DNA of 64,000 bases from Mycoplasmopsis synoviae ATCC 25204. Lineage in GTDB: Bacteria; Bacillota_I; Bacilli_A; Mycoplasmatales; Metamycoplasmataceae. Below, one piece after another: positions 43,981-55,763 of this stretch. The stretch's first letter is position 1; every line of letters begins with the position of its first letter. Position numbers and translations under genes: made by a program. The stretch is from assembly GCF_000969765.1 (NCBI RefSeq), contig NZ_CP011096.1:248001-312000 (forward strand). The letters run 5' to 3'. Below the pieces are notes generated by a model. The model saw nothing but the letters and a program-made list of their open reading frames with translations, made no database searches and was not told the origin of the DNA.

Positions 43981-44970
43981 TTATTGGCTTGAATTTGGCA
44001 TGGTTTGTGGTGTTGATGTTTGAGTTTGACTTCCTTCAGTAGCTTCTTCTGCAGGAGGAGTTACTACTGGTGCTGTAAATACGCTTATAGGTCTAACAAA
44101 TTTAGTTAAAGGTATTCTAATTAAGAAGGTATTTAACCAACCTTGGCTGGTTACACCGTTAACTGCAAAATATACTGCGCTTGAGTCTCCATTAACTTGT
44201 TGTAAAAACACTTTGTTATCGTATAGTAAATCGTTTAAATTTCCTATTCTAAGTTCTTTTTTTGCTTTGAACACTAGTTATAGCAACTCCGTTTTTTTCT
44301 GTTACAAGTTGAGCTCTAAATTTAGGGTCAAATTTATTAACATAGTTAATTATTGCTTGGAATAATGAAGATTCAGCGTGACCCCCCTCCTTAATACGCT
44401 TACTAATAATTTTTTGAATTTAGTGTTAAATTCACCTGTTACATTTAATGTTCCATTTAGTGAAGTATTTTCTTGAGTTCCTACTTTAGGAAGCTCTGCA
44501 TTTAACTCAATATTTGGCCCGGTGTAGTTTAAATAAACATTAACTTTTGCTTTTACGTTAGCATCATCAACTGATGAATTACTTGGCGCTGCTGAAGATG
44601 AAGCTCCTTGTGTTGGCATTTGAATTGTGCTTTCATTATCACGGTTATATAAGACTCTAACAACAAGGCTAATTTCTGTAGCAGATGCATTTTCTCCGCT
44701 ATCAACTAAAGTGTAGCCATCTTTTGCTGCAACTGTAAATGTTACAGTTGGAGTTTTAACAGCATTATTACTAAAGGTAACTTCTTTATAAGTTAACTTT
44801 ACGTTTTTAAATCTTTCTGCTCCAAGTTTTTTAGTTAGTTGATCTGATAGTCCTGCTCAGTTTGATGCGTCACCAAATCAAGCTTTAATTTTATTTTGGT
44901 TGTCTGAATTTTTTGTTCAACTTGAATCAAAACCTTCAAGCACAATTTTCGGCATAAATCCATCTCAGTA
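43981..44970 (-). pseudogene. vlhA: vlhA silent cassette 37 (A-type, two compensating frameshifts)
   Basis: M is the LTYKEVTFSNNAVKTP type with ESTIQMPTQG-like ends. Two insertions disrupt C1: the G tract (C at 44382-44387) has six bases where cassette 52 has four, and a T run at 44255-44261 has seven where six are in frame (ELRIG region). Together they add three bases, so the far end is again in the first frame. The tail is a hybrid: PPAEEATEGSQTQ as in cassette 5, then STPQTMPNSSQ as in cassette 30. The plus-strand boundary reads catctcagta instead of cgtctcagta. Confidence 0.8.
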
Positions 44971-45008
44971 TAGCGCTAACATTTTGGGGTATGTTTTTGG
45001 TTTTATTA

Positions 45009-45965
45009 TTAGCTTTGAGCTTGGAATTCTGTTAAAGGTTTAACAAATTTTGTTAATGGAATTCTAATTAAGAAGGTATTTAATCATCCATTGCTTGCTA
45101 TTGCAGAAACTGCAAAGTATACTGCTTCAGTATCATTTTTCATTTGTTGTAAGAATACGTTGTCCCTATCATTTTTTACTAAATCGTCTAAAGTTCCAGG
45201 TCTTAGCTCTTTTGTGTTTTGAACTTTAGTTATAGTAACTCCGTTTATTGAATTTGTTACAAATTGAGCTCTAAATTTAGGGTCAAATTTATTAACGTAG
45301 TTAATTATTGCTTGGAATAATGAAGATTCAGCGTGACCCTCCTTTACTACGTTTACTAATAATTTTTTGAATTTAGTGTTAAAGTCACCATCTACATTTG
45401 AGGTTCCATTTAGTGAAGTATTTTCTTGAGATCCTACTTTAGGAAGCTCTGCATTTAACTCAATATTTGGCCCGGTGTAGTTTAGGTAAACGTTAACATC
45501 TTTAATAGTTTGAGCATGGTTTGCACTATTTGCACCATTTGGCGTTGCTGAAGGTGATGACCCTTGAGTTTGAAACACATTTACTTCAGGATTTGAATCT
45601 TTGTATAAAACTCTTATAGTAAGAGTTACGCTAGTAGCTGAATCTTGTGCTAAAGCATATCCTTCCTTAGCTGCTAGATTGAAAGTAACTTTTGGGGTTA
45701 AATAAAGTTTAGTAACATTTCCTTTAGAAAATCTAACTTCATCTCAAGAAATTGTAGGATTTGTTAGAGTTACATTTTTAAATTTATCAGAACCTAATTT
45801 TCTTGTTAATTGGTCAGCTACTAAAGTAAATTTGTCTTGATTTGCTTTAAATCAAGCTTCTAGTTTTTGTTGATTTGTATTTTTGTTATTTTCCTTATTA
45901 TTTTCTTCAGTATCTTCTACGTAACCATCATCTACAACTATTTTAGGCATAAACCCGTCTCAGTA
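45009..45965 (-). pseudogene. vlhA: vlhA silent cassette 38 (A-type, open frame, chimeric M)
   Basis: 319 codons open. The first part (VEDTEENNKENNKNT to KFKNVTLTNP) is that of cassettes 4 and 6. From T-I-S-W-D-E-V-R-F onward it is that of cassette 3, with the seam near 45760 in a conserved stretch. C1 is the KEGHAESSLFQAIINYV type, and the tail is the shortest present (EFQAQS). A crossover within the M module explains this directly. Confidence 0.82.
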
Positions 45966-46006
45966 TATTAGTAACATTTTGAGGCATGTTTTTGGTTTTA
46001 TTATTA

Positions 46007-47098
46007 TTAAGTTGTACTTGGTGGTGTTTGTTCTGTAGATCCAGATGAATCTGAATTACTATATCCAGCTGGTTGTAATCTTGCTTCTTGAGTTTGACTT
46101 CCTCCAGTAGCTTCTTCTGCAGGAGGAGTTACTACTGGTGCTGTAAATACGCTTAAAGGTTTAACAAATTTAGTTAAAGGAATTCTAATTAAGAAAGTAT
46201 TTAATCATCCATTGCTTGCTATTGCAGTTACTGCAAAATACACTGCTTTTGTATCATTTTTCATTTGTTGTAAGAATACGTTGTTCCTATTTTTTAGTAA
46301 ATCGTCTAAAGTTCCAGGTCTTAGCTCTTTTGTGTTTTGAACTTTAGTTATAGTAACTCCGTTTATTGAATTTGTTACAAATTGAGCTCTAAATTTAGGG
46401 TCAAATTTATTAACATAGTTAATTATTGCTTGGAATAATGAAGATTCAGCGTGACCCTCCTTTACTACGTTTACTAATAATTTTTTGAATTTAGTGTTAA
46501 AGTCACCATCTACATTTGAGGTTCCATTTAGTGAAGTATTTTCTTGTTCGCCTACTCTTGGTAGATCTGCATCTAATTCAATATTTGACCCGGTGTAGTT
46601 TAGGTAAACGTTAACATCTTTAATAGTTTGAGCATGGTTTGCACTATTTGCACCATTTGGCGTTGCTGAAGGTGATGACCCTTGAGTTTGAAACACATTT
46701 ACTTCAGGATTTGAATCTTTGTATAAAACTCTTATAGTAAGAGTTACGCTAGTAGCTGAATCTTGTGCTAAAGCATATCCTTCCTTAGCTGCTAGATTGA
46801 AAGTAACTTTTGGGGTTAAATAAAGTTTAGTAACATTTCCTTTAGAAAATCTAACTTCATCTCAAGAAATTGTAGGATTTGATAAAGTCATATTCTTGAA
46901 TTTTTCTTCACCTAATTTTTTTGTTAGCTGCTCTGCTACAAGGCTTAATTTATCTTGGTTAACTTTAAATCACTGTTCTAGTAATGGTCTATTTGCAGCT
47001 TCGTGTTGTGCTCTATTGTTTTCGGCATTATTTGCTACGTCGTAACCATCTGCTACGTAATCATCTATAACTATTTTAGGCATAAACCCGTCTCAGTA
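46007..47098 (-). pseudogene. vlhA: vlhA silent cassette 39 (A-type, open frame, chimeric)
   Basis: 364 codons open. The ends match cassettes 5 and 34 (opening VIDDYVADGYDVANNAENN; tail PPAEEATGGSQTQEARLQPA), while the centre (SKGNVTKLYLTP, FQTQGSSPSATPNGANSAN and KEGHAESSLFQAIINYV) matches cassettes 3 and 38. The hinge is the Ser form VNVYLNYTGS. It looks like a unit of the cassette 5 kind with its middle replaced. Confidence 0.82.
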
Positions 47099-47136
47099 TA
47101 TTAGTAACATTTTGGGGCATGTTTTTGGTTTTATTA

Positions 47137-48411
47137 TTATGAACCTTGATTACTTTGAGTTTGAGCAGTTCCTTGTTGTTGAGTATCGCTAGAAGGGCTT
47201 GTAGGAGTTGTAGGTCTGAATTCTGTTAAAGGTTTAACAAATTTAGTTAAAGGTATTCTAATTAAGAAGGTATTTAATCAACTATTGCTTGCTATTGCAG
47301 TTACTGCAAAATACACTGCTTCAGTATCTCCTTGGATTTGCTGTAAGAATACGTTGTTCTTATTTAAATCGTCTAAAGTTCCAGGTCTAAGTTGTGTGTC
47401 ACTTTGAACTTTAGTTATAGTAACTCCGTCTCTTGAATTTGTTACAAATTCAGCTCTATATTTTGGATCGAATTTATTTACATAGTTAATTACCGCTTGG
47501 AATAATGAAGATTCAGCGTGACCCTCCTTTACTACGTTTACTAATAATTTTTTGAATTTAGTGTTAAAGTCACCATCTACATTTGAGGTTCCATTTAGTG
47601 AAGTATTTTCTTGTTCGCCTACTCTTGGTAGATCTGCATCTAATTCAATATTTGACCCGGTGTAGTTTAGGTAAACGTTAACATCTTTAATGGTTTTAGC
47701 ATGGTCAGCTGTATTTGCACCATTTGGCACTGCAGAAGGAGAAGCTCCCTGAGTTGCAAATACATTTGTATCTGAATTAGCTTCTTTGTATAGATTTCTA
47801 ATAGTTAGTGTAACTGTATTTTCTGAATTATCAGCTAAGGTATAACCGTTTTTTGGAGTTAAGTTAAAAGTTACTTTTGGGGTTAAATAACCTTTATTAG
47901 AACCTTTATTAGAAAATTTAACTTCATCTCAAGAAATTTAAGGATTTGATAAAGTCATATTTTTGAAATTTTCTTCACCTAATTTTTTTGTTAGCTGGTC
48001 TTCTAGTCCTGCTCAGTTAGCAGAGTTGGTAAATCAAGCTTCTAGTTTTTTTTGATTTGCAGCTTCGTTAGTATCTTTATTATCTTCAGTAGTATCTGCT
48101 ACGTAACCATCTGCTTCATAACCTGGCACTACAATTTTAGGCATAAACCCGTCTCAGTATAGTGTACGACCGTTAACTGGTTTGTAGTATGCTGTTTTTT
48201 CTGTTGGGTTATCACCGTTAAGTGCATCAGTAGCTGCTTTTAAAGTATCGTTTAATGATTTTAGATAAGATGCTGTTGATGCTAAATCAGCTGATGGAGC
48301 TGCTAGTTGAGTTTCTGGTGAAGCAGCTTCAGCATTTGCAACTCTAACTGTAGCTGAAGTTGATTCAGGTGCACCTGAATCACTTGATTCTTCAGTAGCT
48401 GCTTGAGCTGG
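47137..48411 (-). pseudogene. vlhA: vlhA silent cassette 40 (B-type, nonsense in M)
   Basis: 425 codons in frame except for TAA at 47938-47940, where cassettes 5 and 7 have GAA (N-P-E-I-S-W-D-E-V). N2 1-85 equals cassette 27 (EESSDSGAPESTS). M opens VVPGYEADGYVADTTEDNK; hinge near 250 in the Ser form; C1 is the KEGHAESSLFQAVINYV type; tail SPSSDTQQQGTAQTQ. The lesion is a single G-to-T change on the coding strand. Confidence 0.8.
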
Positions 48412-49066
48412 TTAATTTTTAAGTTTTTTTAGCTAAATATTAAATTTGAAAAATTTCAAAAATATAAACCATTTTTGCACATAAATTATATTTTTTCTAT
48501 CTATTTGAATATATTTTTAAAACCTTTGAACAATAATCTTAAAAACTTAAACATTTTGGGGCATGTTTTTGGTTTTATTATTATTAACTTTGTTGTGAAG
48601 CTTCTGGAGTTTGATCTTGAGCGCTTTGTTCTTCAAGTACGCTTATAGGTCTTACAAATTTAGTTAAAGGAATTCTTACAAGTACGGTGTTTAATCAATT
48701 ATTGCTTGCTATTGCAGTTACTGCAAAATACACTGCTTCAGTATCATTTTTCATTTGTTGTAAAAACACGTTGTTATTGTATAGTAAATCTTCTAAATTT
48801 CCTGGTCTAAGTTCTCTATCTTTTTTTTGTCTATCTTTTTGAACTTTAGTTAAAGCAACTCCGTTTGTTGCATTTGTTACAAATGCAGCTCTAAATTTAG
48901 GGTCAAATTTGTTAACGTAGTTAATTACAGACTGCATTAAAGGATTTACTAGTCTTTTAGTAAATAGCAGTCCTCTAAATGCGGTGTTAAATGCACCTGT
49001 AACATTTGAAGTACCATTAATTAAAGTATTAGCTGCAGTACCTACTGCAGGAACTGCTTGATCTAA
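48136..49066. repeat. Duplicated segment D3, copy 2
   Basis: N2 of cassette 40, spacer 7 and the 3' half of cassette 41. The left edge is at DGFMPK and the right edge lies just below the hinge. Confidence 0.74.
48412..48583. repeat. B-type spacer 7
   Basis: Copy of the spacer at 32880 (offset 15532); perfect inverted repeat at 48445-48460. No gene seen. Confidence 0.74.
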
Positions 49067-49561
49067 CTCAATATTTGGCCCGGTGTAGTTAAGATACACA
49101 TTAACGTTTTTTATAACCTTAGGATCATTTGGTGTCTTTGTATTTTTTGGCGCTGCTGAAGGTGAAGCTCCTTCGTGTGTAAAGACATTATCAGCGTTGG
49201 CTTTTGCGCTTTTATATAGCACTCTGACTACAATATCAAGCTCACTTGTTGAAGTAGAATCTAAAGCATAATCATCTTTAGCTTTTACGCTAAATTTAAC
49301 GGTAGGATATCAACGGGTTACTCCTTTACCTGCAGTAAAATCTGTTAATGTAATGCTTCTATATGTAAGCTTAACGTTTTTAAACTTATCTGAACCTAAT
49401 CTCTTTGTAAGCTGGTCTTCTAGTCCTGCTCAGTTAGCAGAGTTGGAAAATCAAGCTTCTAGTTTTGTTTTATTTGCTTCTTCGTGAGTTGCTTTACCTT
49501 TTTCTTCACCATCTGCTTCATAACTTTGCACTACAATTTTAGGCATAAACCCGTCTCAGTA
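48584..49561 (-). pseudogene. vlhA: vlhA silent cassette 41 (A-type, open frame)
   Basis: 326 codons open. The 3' half (48584 to about 49066) copies cassette 28 (LLFTKRLVNPLMQS, KDRQKKDRELRPG, tail SAQDQTPEASQQS). The M module is unique: LTYRSITLTDFTAGKGVTR, W-Y-P-T-V-K-F-S-V-K-A-K-D-D-Y and LDIVVRVLYKSAKANADN. The join lies just below the hinge. It is an A-type unit, unlike its C-type relative. Confidence 0.82.
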
Positions 49562-49599
49562 TTAAGAAAACATTTTAGGGCATGTTTTTGGTTTTATTA

Positions 49600-50880
49600 T
49601 TAACTTTGAGTTCCTTCTGTTGGAGCTGTTCCTGATGCTAAAGATCCACCTTCTGGAGCTTGTTGTGAAGCTTCTGGAGTTTGATCTTGAGCGCTTTGTT
49701 CTTCAAGTACGCTTATAGGTCTTACAAATTTTGTTAATGGAATTCTAATTAGGAAGGTATTTAATCAATTATTGCTTGCTATTGCAGTAACTGCAAAATA
49801 CACTGCTTCTGTATCGCCTTTTATTTGTTGTAAGAATACTTTGTTCTTATTGCTTAGTAAATCGTCTAAAGTTCCAGGTCTAAGCTCTTTTGTGTTTTGA
49901 ACTTTAGTTATAGTAACTCCGTCTCTTGAATTTGTTACAAATGCAGCTCTATATTTTGGATCGAATTTATTAACGTAGTTAATTATTGCTTGGAATAATG
50001 AAGATTCAGCGTGATCCCCCCCTACTACGTTTACTAATAAGTTTTTGAATTTAGTGTTAAAGTCACCATCTACATTTGAGGTTCCGTTAATTGAAGTATT
50101 ATCTTGAGATCCTACTGTAGGAGCTTCTGCATTTAACTCAATATTTGGCCCGGTGTAGTTAAGATAAACGTTAACATCTTTAATAGTAGTTGCATTGTTT
50201 GGATTACTTGCTCTATTTGGAGCAGCTGAAGAAGATGCGCCTTGGTATCTAAGTACGTTTTGAGTTGAATTTTCACTTGTATATAACACTCTAATTGAAA
50301 GTGATAAAGTAGCACTTGCGCCATCTGTGGTTTGAAGTTCGTAACCTTCTTTACCTTGTAAAGTAAAGGTTACTTTAGGTACTCTAGTATTACTTGATGT
50401 ATCTTCATAGCTAACCATTGGAGATGTTAAAACTACATTCTTAAATTTATCAGAACCTAGTTTTTTTGTAAGCTGATCTGCTACAAGACTTAGTTTATCT
50501 TGGTTAGCTTCAAATCACTGTTGTAGTAATGGTCTATTTGCATTTTCGTTAGTATCTTTACTACTTCCAGTAGTATCTGCTACGTAACCTTGCACTACAA
50601 TTTTAGGCATAAACCCGTCTCAGTATAGTGTACGACCGGTATCTACTTTATAGTAAGCTGTTTTATTTTCGGTTGTATCACCATTTAACTTATCGGTTTC
50701 AGCTTTTAAGCTGTCACTTAATGATTTTAGATAAGATGCTGTTGATGCTAAATCAGCCATTGGAGCTGCTGGTTGAGTTTCTGGTGAAGCTGCTTCACCA
50801 TTTGCAAGTCTAACTGTAGCTGATGCTGCCGCTCTAGGTGAACTTTGCGTTGTTGTTGGTGCAGCTGCTTGAGCTGGAGC
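49600..50880 (-). pseudogene. vlhA: vlhA silent cassette 42 (B-type variant front, open frame)
   Basis: 427 codons open. The front keeps one more codon than other B units (A-P-A-Q-A-A-A-P, preceded by K-K) and has a spacer of different sequence. N2 includes NGEAASPETQPAAPMAD; M is the SPMVSYEDTSSNTRVPKVT type; hinge near 243; C1 has GGDHAESSLFQAIINYV with an in-frame tract of seven G; the tail is that of cassette 28 extended by QQAPEGGSLASGTAPTEGT. Confidence 0.82.
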
Positions 50881-51056
50881 CTTTTTGTATTTTTAAGTTA
50901 ATTTTTGATTTGATTTTAAATAAAAAAATGCATTTGATAAAAATCAAAAAAACTATAAGTATTTGTACATTAATTAAAAAAATAAATTAATTTTGCGTGT
51001 TTTTATAATAAGTGAACAATAACTAAAAATTTTAGGGCATGTTTTTGGTTTTATTA
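50881..51056. other. Unrelated AT-rich spacer upstream of cassette 42
   Basis: In the place of a B-type spacer but of different sequence. It holds an inverted repeat (tttttgattt and aaatcaaaaa, roughly 50902-50951) that could form a hairpin of about ten A/T-rich pairs, and a second A/T-rich stretch near 50970. It occurs once in the window. The cassette front beside it keeps an extra K-K-A before PAQ, so the cut differs from other B units. Confidence 0.7.
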
Positions 51057-51999
51057 TTACTTTGAACCCGAATTTGTTCCAGTTGTTGGTGAGCTTTGAG
51101 CTTGGAATTCAGTTAAAGGTCTTACAAATTTTGTTAAAGGAATTCTAATTAGGAAGGTATTTAATCATCTATTGCTTGCTACAGCTGTTACTGCAAAATA
51201 TACTGCTTCAGTATCTCCTTGGATTTGTTGTAAGAATACGTTGTCCTTATCTAAATCGTCTAAAGTTCCAGGTCTAAGTTCTCTATCTCTTTTTTGTTTA
51301 TCTTTTTGAACTTTAGTTATAGTAACTCCGTCTCTTGCATCTGTTACAAATTCAGCTCTAAATTTAGGGTCAAATTTGTTAACGTAGTTAATTATTGCTT
51401 GGAATAATGAAGATTCAGCGTGGCCCCCTCCTTAATACGCTTACTAATAATTTTTTGAATTTATCGTTAAAGTCACCTGTTACACTTGAAGTTCCGTTAA
51501 TTGAAGTATTATCTTGAGATCCTACTTGTGGCAGCTCTGCATCTAATTCAATATTTGGCCCGGTATAGTTTAAGTAAACATTAACAGTTTTTATTGTTGT
51601 TTCGTCGTTTGGACTACTTGCTCTATTTGGAACTGCTGAAGATGAAGCTCCTTGTGTAGGAAGCTGTATTGTGCTTTCATTATCATGGTTATATAAGACT
51701 CTAACAACAAGGCTAATTTCATTTGCTGAATTATCAAGAGTGTATCCTTCTTTTGCTGCAACTGTAAATTTTACAGTTGGAGTTTTAACAGCATTAGTAC
51801 TAAAGGTAACTTCTTTATAAGTTAACTTTACGTTTTTGAATCTTTCTGCTCCAAGTTTTTTAGTTAGTTGATCTGATAGTCCTGCTCAGTTTACTGCATT
51901 ATCAAATCATTCTCTAATTTTTCTTTCGTTTTCTGAATTTTGTTCTCAATTTTTATCAAAATCAGTTAGCACAATTTTCGGCATAAACCCGTCTCAGTA
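51057..51999 (-). pseudogene. vlhA: vlhA silent cassette 43 (A-type, frameshift at G tract)
   Basis: M is of the LTYKEVTFSTNAVKTPTVK type with SENERKIREWFDNAVNW, then VPNRASSPNDETTIKT. In the C1 loop the tract (C at 51424-51428) is one base longer than the frame of V-L-R-R-G-H-A-E-S-S allows. The basic stretch KDKQKRDRELRPG follows in the second frame. The tail is EFQAQSSPTTGTNSGSK, the only tail here ending in Lys. Confidence 0.79.
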
Positions 52000-52034
52000 T
52001 AGCGCTAACATTTTGGGGCATGTTTTTGGTTTTA

Positions 52035-53975
52035 TTATTGGCTTTGTCCTGTTCTTTGTGCTGGTTGTGAAGTTTCAGTTTGTCCGCCTTGAGATTGAGC
52101 TGGAGCTGCTGGTGCTCTAAATGGTGTAATAGGTCTAACAAATTTAGTTAAGGGTATTCTAATTAGGAAGGTATTTAATCATCCATTGCTTGCTATTGCA
52201 GAAACTGCAAAATACACCGCCTCTGTATCACCTTTTATTTGTTGTAAGAATACGATGTTCTTATTGTTTAGTAAATCGTCTAAAGTTCCAGGTCTAAGTT
52301 GTGTGTCACTTTGAACTTTAGTTATAGTAACTCCGTTTTTTGAATTTGTTACAAATATAGCTCTATATTTTGGATCGAATTTATTAACATAGTTAATTAC
52401 AGACTTTAATAAAGGATTTGGATATCTATTAGTAAATAGCAGTCCACTAGATGGATTTCCTCTAAATGCGGTGTTAAATGCACCTGTAACATTTGAAGTA
52501 CCATTAATTGAAGTATTTTCTTGTCCGCCTACTGTTGGTAGATCTGCATCTAAGACAATGCTTGGCCCGGTGTAGTTTAAATACACATTAACTTTTGACT
52601 TTACATTTGGATCATTAACGGTAGCTCCTCTAGGTGCTGCTGAAGATGAAGCTCCTTGAATAGTAAGTAGGTTTTGGTTAGATTCCTAAGATGAATAAAG
52701 AACTCTAATAGTTAGAGAGATTTGTTTAGGATCTGTTGTAGGCTCTGTTAACTGGTAACCCGGTTTTGCTTGAATGTTAAAGGTAACTTTCGGATTTTTT
52801 CAAGTATTTGAATTAACAGTTACTTCTTCATAGCTAACTTGAGGATTTGTTAGAGTTACATTTTTAAATTTATCAGAACCTAGTTTTTTGGTTAACTGTT
52901 CTGATAATTTTTCTCAATTACTTTCGGTTGCAAATCATTGTTGTAGTTTTTGTTGATTTGTAGTTTCGTGAGTTGCTTTACCATTTCCTTCACCATCTGC
53001 TTCATAACCTGGCACTACTATTTTAGGCATAAACCCGTCTCAGTATAGTGTACGACCGTTAACTGGTTTGTAGTATGCTGTTTTTTCTGTTGGGTTATCA
53101 CCGTTAAGTGCATCAGTAGCTGCTTTTAAAGTATCGTTTAATGATTTTAGATAAGAAACTGTTGATGCTAAATCAGCCATTGGAGCTGCTGGTGTTTGAG
53201 TTTCTGCTTCTGTTGCAGCTTCTTCTGACATTGCAACTCTAACTGTAGCTGAAGCGGCTGTAGCTGCACCTGAATCACTTTGAGTTGCAGGAGCTGCTTG
53301 AGCTGGAGCTATTACGAAGTTTTGTAGTTTAAATTCTGATTTGTCTCTAGCTTTGGTTCCTGCTCTAGGGTTTGGAAGTTGACCTTCAGGAGTTTCTACA
53401 ATAATTGATTGAGCTGTTCATTGGAATGCTGGAAACACTGATGAAGCTTTTAGTAGAGCTGCATCGAATGCTTCTTTATTGTCAGCATCGTAGTATTTTT
53501 GTGGATAATCCACTTGCATTTTTAGACCATCTGATACTAAAGTTTGAAGAGATTCTAATGATTCTTTTAACGATGTTAGGTTAGCTAACATTGTTGTAGC
53601 TTCAGTTGCATGATCTTTAGTTAAAGCATCAACTTGTCTTTGTAGTTCAGCTTTTAAAGCTGTATTAACAAGAGATTCAAGTTCTGTAACTTTAGCTGCT
53701 GCGCTAGTTTTTGTTTTTTGGAAGTCAAGATCTGGTTTAACTACTGCAACTGCTGCATCTAGAGCTGTTTTTGCAGATTCTAATGTAGCTTTTGTTGTGT
53801 CTAAATTACTTGAAGCATCTAGGTTTTTAAGTTTTGAATCTTCTGTTATAAAACCAGCTGATGCTGTTAATTTTGCTTCTAAAGTAGTTTTATGAGTAGT
53901 ATCTGTTACTTTTGAGTATTCAGCATCTTCTTTAACTTCCTTAGCTTTAGTAACCGATCCGCTTGTAAACTGCAA
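52035..53975 (-). pseudogene. vlhA: vlhA silent cassette 44 (C-type, nonsense in M)
   Basis: 647 codons in frame except for TAG at 52686-52688, where relatives have CAG (Y-S-S-Q-E-S-N-Q-N). N1 opens Q-F-T-S-G-S with THKTTLEAKLTASAGFI; the linker Trp in N-P-R-A-W-T-K-A-R is Gly (GGA), the only loss of that Trp seen; the N2 Met is Ile. M is the NPQVSYEEVTVNSNTW type; C1 has RGNPSSGLLFTNRYPNPLL; tail SQGGQTETSQPAQRTGQSQ. It is paired with truncated cassette 45. Confidence 0.8.
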
Positions 53976-54020
53976 AAAAATTAAGTTAAAAATAAAACTA
54001 AATTTATTTTTTAAACTTAA

Positions 54021-54464
54021 TTAAATGTCGGTGTAGTTTAAGTAAACATTAACTTTAGCTTTTACGTTAGCATCATTAACTGTTGGACTTCCTGGCGCTG
54101 CAGAAGGAGAAGCTCCTTGTGTAGGAAGCTGGATTGTGCTTTCACTTCCACGGTTATATAAGACTCTAACAACAAGGCTAATTTCATTTGCTGAATTATC
54201 AAGAGTGTAGCCATCTTTTGCTTCAACTGTAAATTTTACAGTTGGAGTTTTAATATCATCACCACTAAAGCTAGCTTCTTTGAAAGTAAGCTTTACGTTC
54301 TTAAATCTTTCTGCTCCAAGTTTTTTAGTTAGTTGATCTGATAGTCCTGCTCAGTTTACTGCATTATCAAATCATTCTCTAATTTTTCTTTCGTTTTCTG
54401 AATTTTGTTCTCAATTTTTATCAAAATCAGTTAGCACAATTTTCGGCATAAACCCGTCTCAGTA
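54021..54464 (-). pseudogene. vlhA: vlhA silent cassette 45 (A-type, cut at hinge)
   Basis: 148 codons open, the shortest open unit. M: VLTDFDKNWEQNSENERKI, LTFKEASFSGDDIKTP, VVRVLYNRGSESTIQ, GASPSAAPGSPTVNDANV, then LNYTDI-TAA. It opens like cassette 43 but changes to the KEASFSGD version of cassette 25 partway, a seam near 54290. C1, tail and 3' motif are missing. Confidence 0.82.
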
Positions 54465-54503
54465 TTAAGAAAACATTTTGGGGGCATGTTTTTGGTTTTA
54501 TTA

Positions 54504-55763
54504 TTAGCTTTGTGCTTCTGGTTGAGTTTGTGCACCTGTTCCAGAATCTGTTTGAGTAGGAGCCGAAGCTGGAGGAGCAGTAAATGCTGTTAAAGGTCTT
54601 ACAAATTTAGTTAAAGGAATTCTAATTAAGAAAGTATTTAATCAACCTTGGCTAGTTACACCGTTAACTGCAAAATATACTGCGCTTGAGTCTCCATTAA
54701 CTTGTTGTAAAAACACTTTGTTATCGTATAGGAAATCGTTTAAACTTCCTATTCTAAGTTCTTTTTTGCTTTGAACACTAGTTATAGCAACTCCGTTTAT
54801 ACTTGTTACAAGTTGAGCTCTAAATTTAGGGTCAAATTTATTAACATAGTTTATAACTGTGCTAAGAAATTCTCTTGGCACTCGATTATTATCGACTAAT
54901 AGTTCTTTGAATTTATCGTTAAAGGTTCCTTCAACATTTGAAGTACCATTAATTGAAGTATTTTCTTTTCCACCTACTGTTGGTAGATCTGCATCTAAGA
55001 CAATATTTGGCCCGGTGTAGTTCATATAAACGTTAACTTTAGCTTTTACTTTAGCATCATCAACTGATGAACCACTTGGCGCTGCAGTAGGAGAAGCTCC
55101 TTGAATAGTAAGTAGGTTTTGGTTAGATTCCTGAGATAAATAAAGAACTCTAATAGAAAGTGAAATTTGACTTTCTTCTGTTGTAGGCTCTGTTAACTGG
55201 TAACCCGGTTTTGTTTGAATGTTAAAGGTAACTTTTGGATTTTTTCAAGTATTTGAATTAACAGTTACTTCTTCATAGCTAACTTGAGGATTTGTTAGAG
55301 TTACATTTTTAAATTTATCAGAACCTAATTTTCTTGTTAATTGGTCAGCTACTAAAGTAAATTTGTCTTGATTTGCTTTAAATCAAGCTTCTAGTTTTTG
55401 TTGATTTGTATTTTTGTTATTTTCCTTATTATTTTCTTCAGTATCTTCTACGTAACCATCATCTACAACTATTTTAGGCATAAACCCGTCTCAGTATAGT
55501 GTACGAGTAGTATCAGCTTTATAGTAAGCTGTTTTATTAGCTGTAGTATCACCATTTAACTTATCGGTTTCATCTTTTAAGCTGTCACTTAATGATTTTA
55601 GATAAGATGCTGTTGATGCTAAATCAGCCATTGGAGCTGTTTGAGCTTCTGATGATTCTGAATCTTCTGCTGCTTCTTCTGTTCCTGTTGCAAGTCTAAC
55701 TGTAGCTGAAGCGGCTGCAGTTGCAGCTGAATCACTTTGAGTTGCAGGAGCTGCTTGAGCTGG
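54504..55763 (-). pseudogene. vlhA: vlhA silent cassette 46 (B-type, open frame)
   Basis: 420 codons open. N2 1-90 is the left end of triplication copy 3. M equals that of cassette 6, including L-Y-L-S-Q-E-S; the hinge (VNVYMNYTGP, near 248), the C1 with NNRVPREFLSTVINYV and the tail equal those of cassette 4. It is thus a recombinant of three blocks, each found elsewhere in the window. The flanking 3' motif has five G instead of four (tttgggggcatg). Confidence 0.82.
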
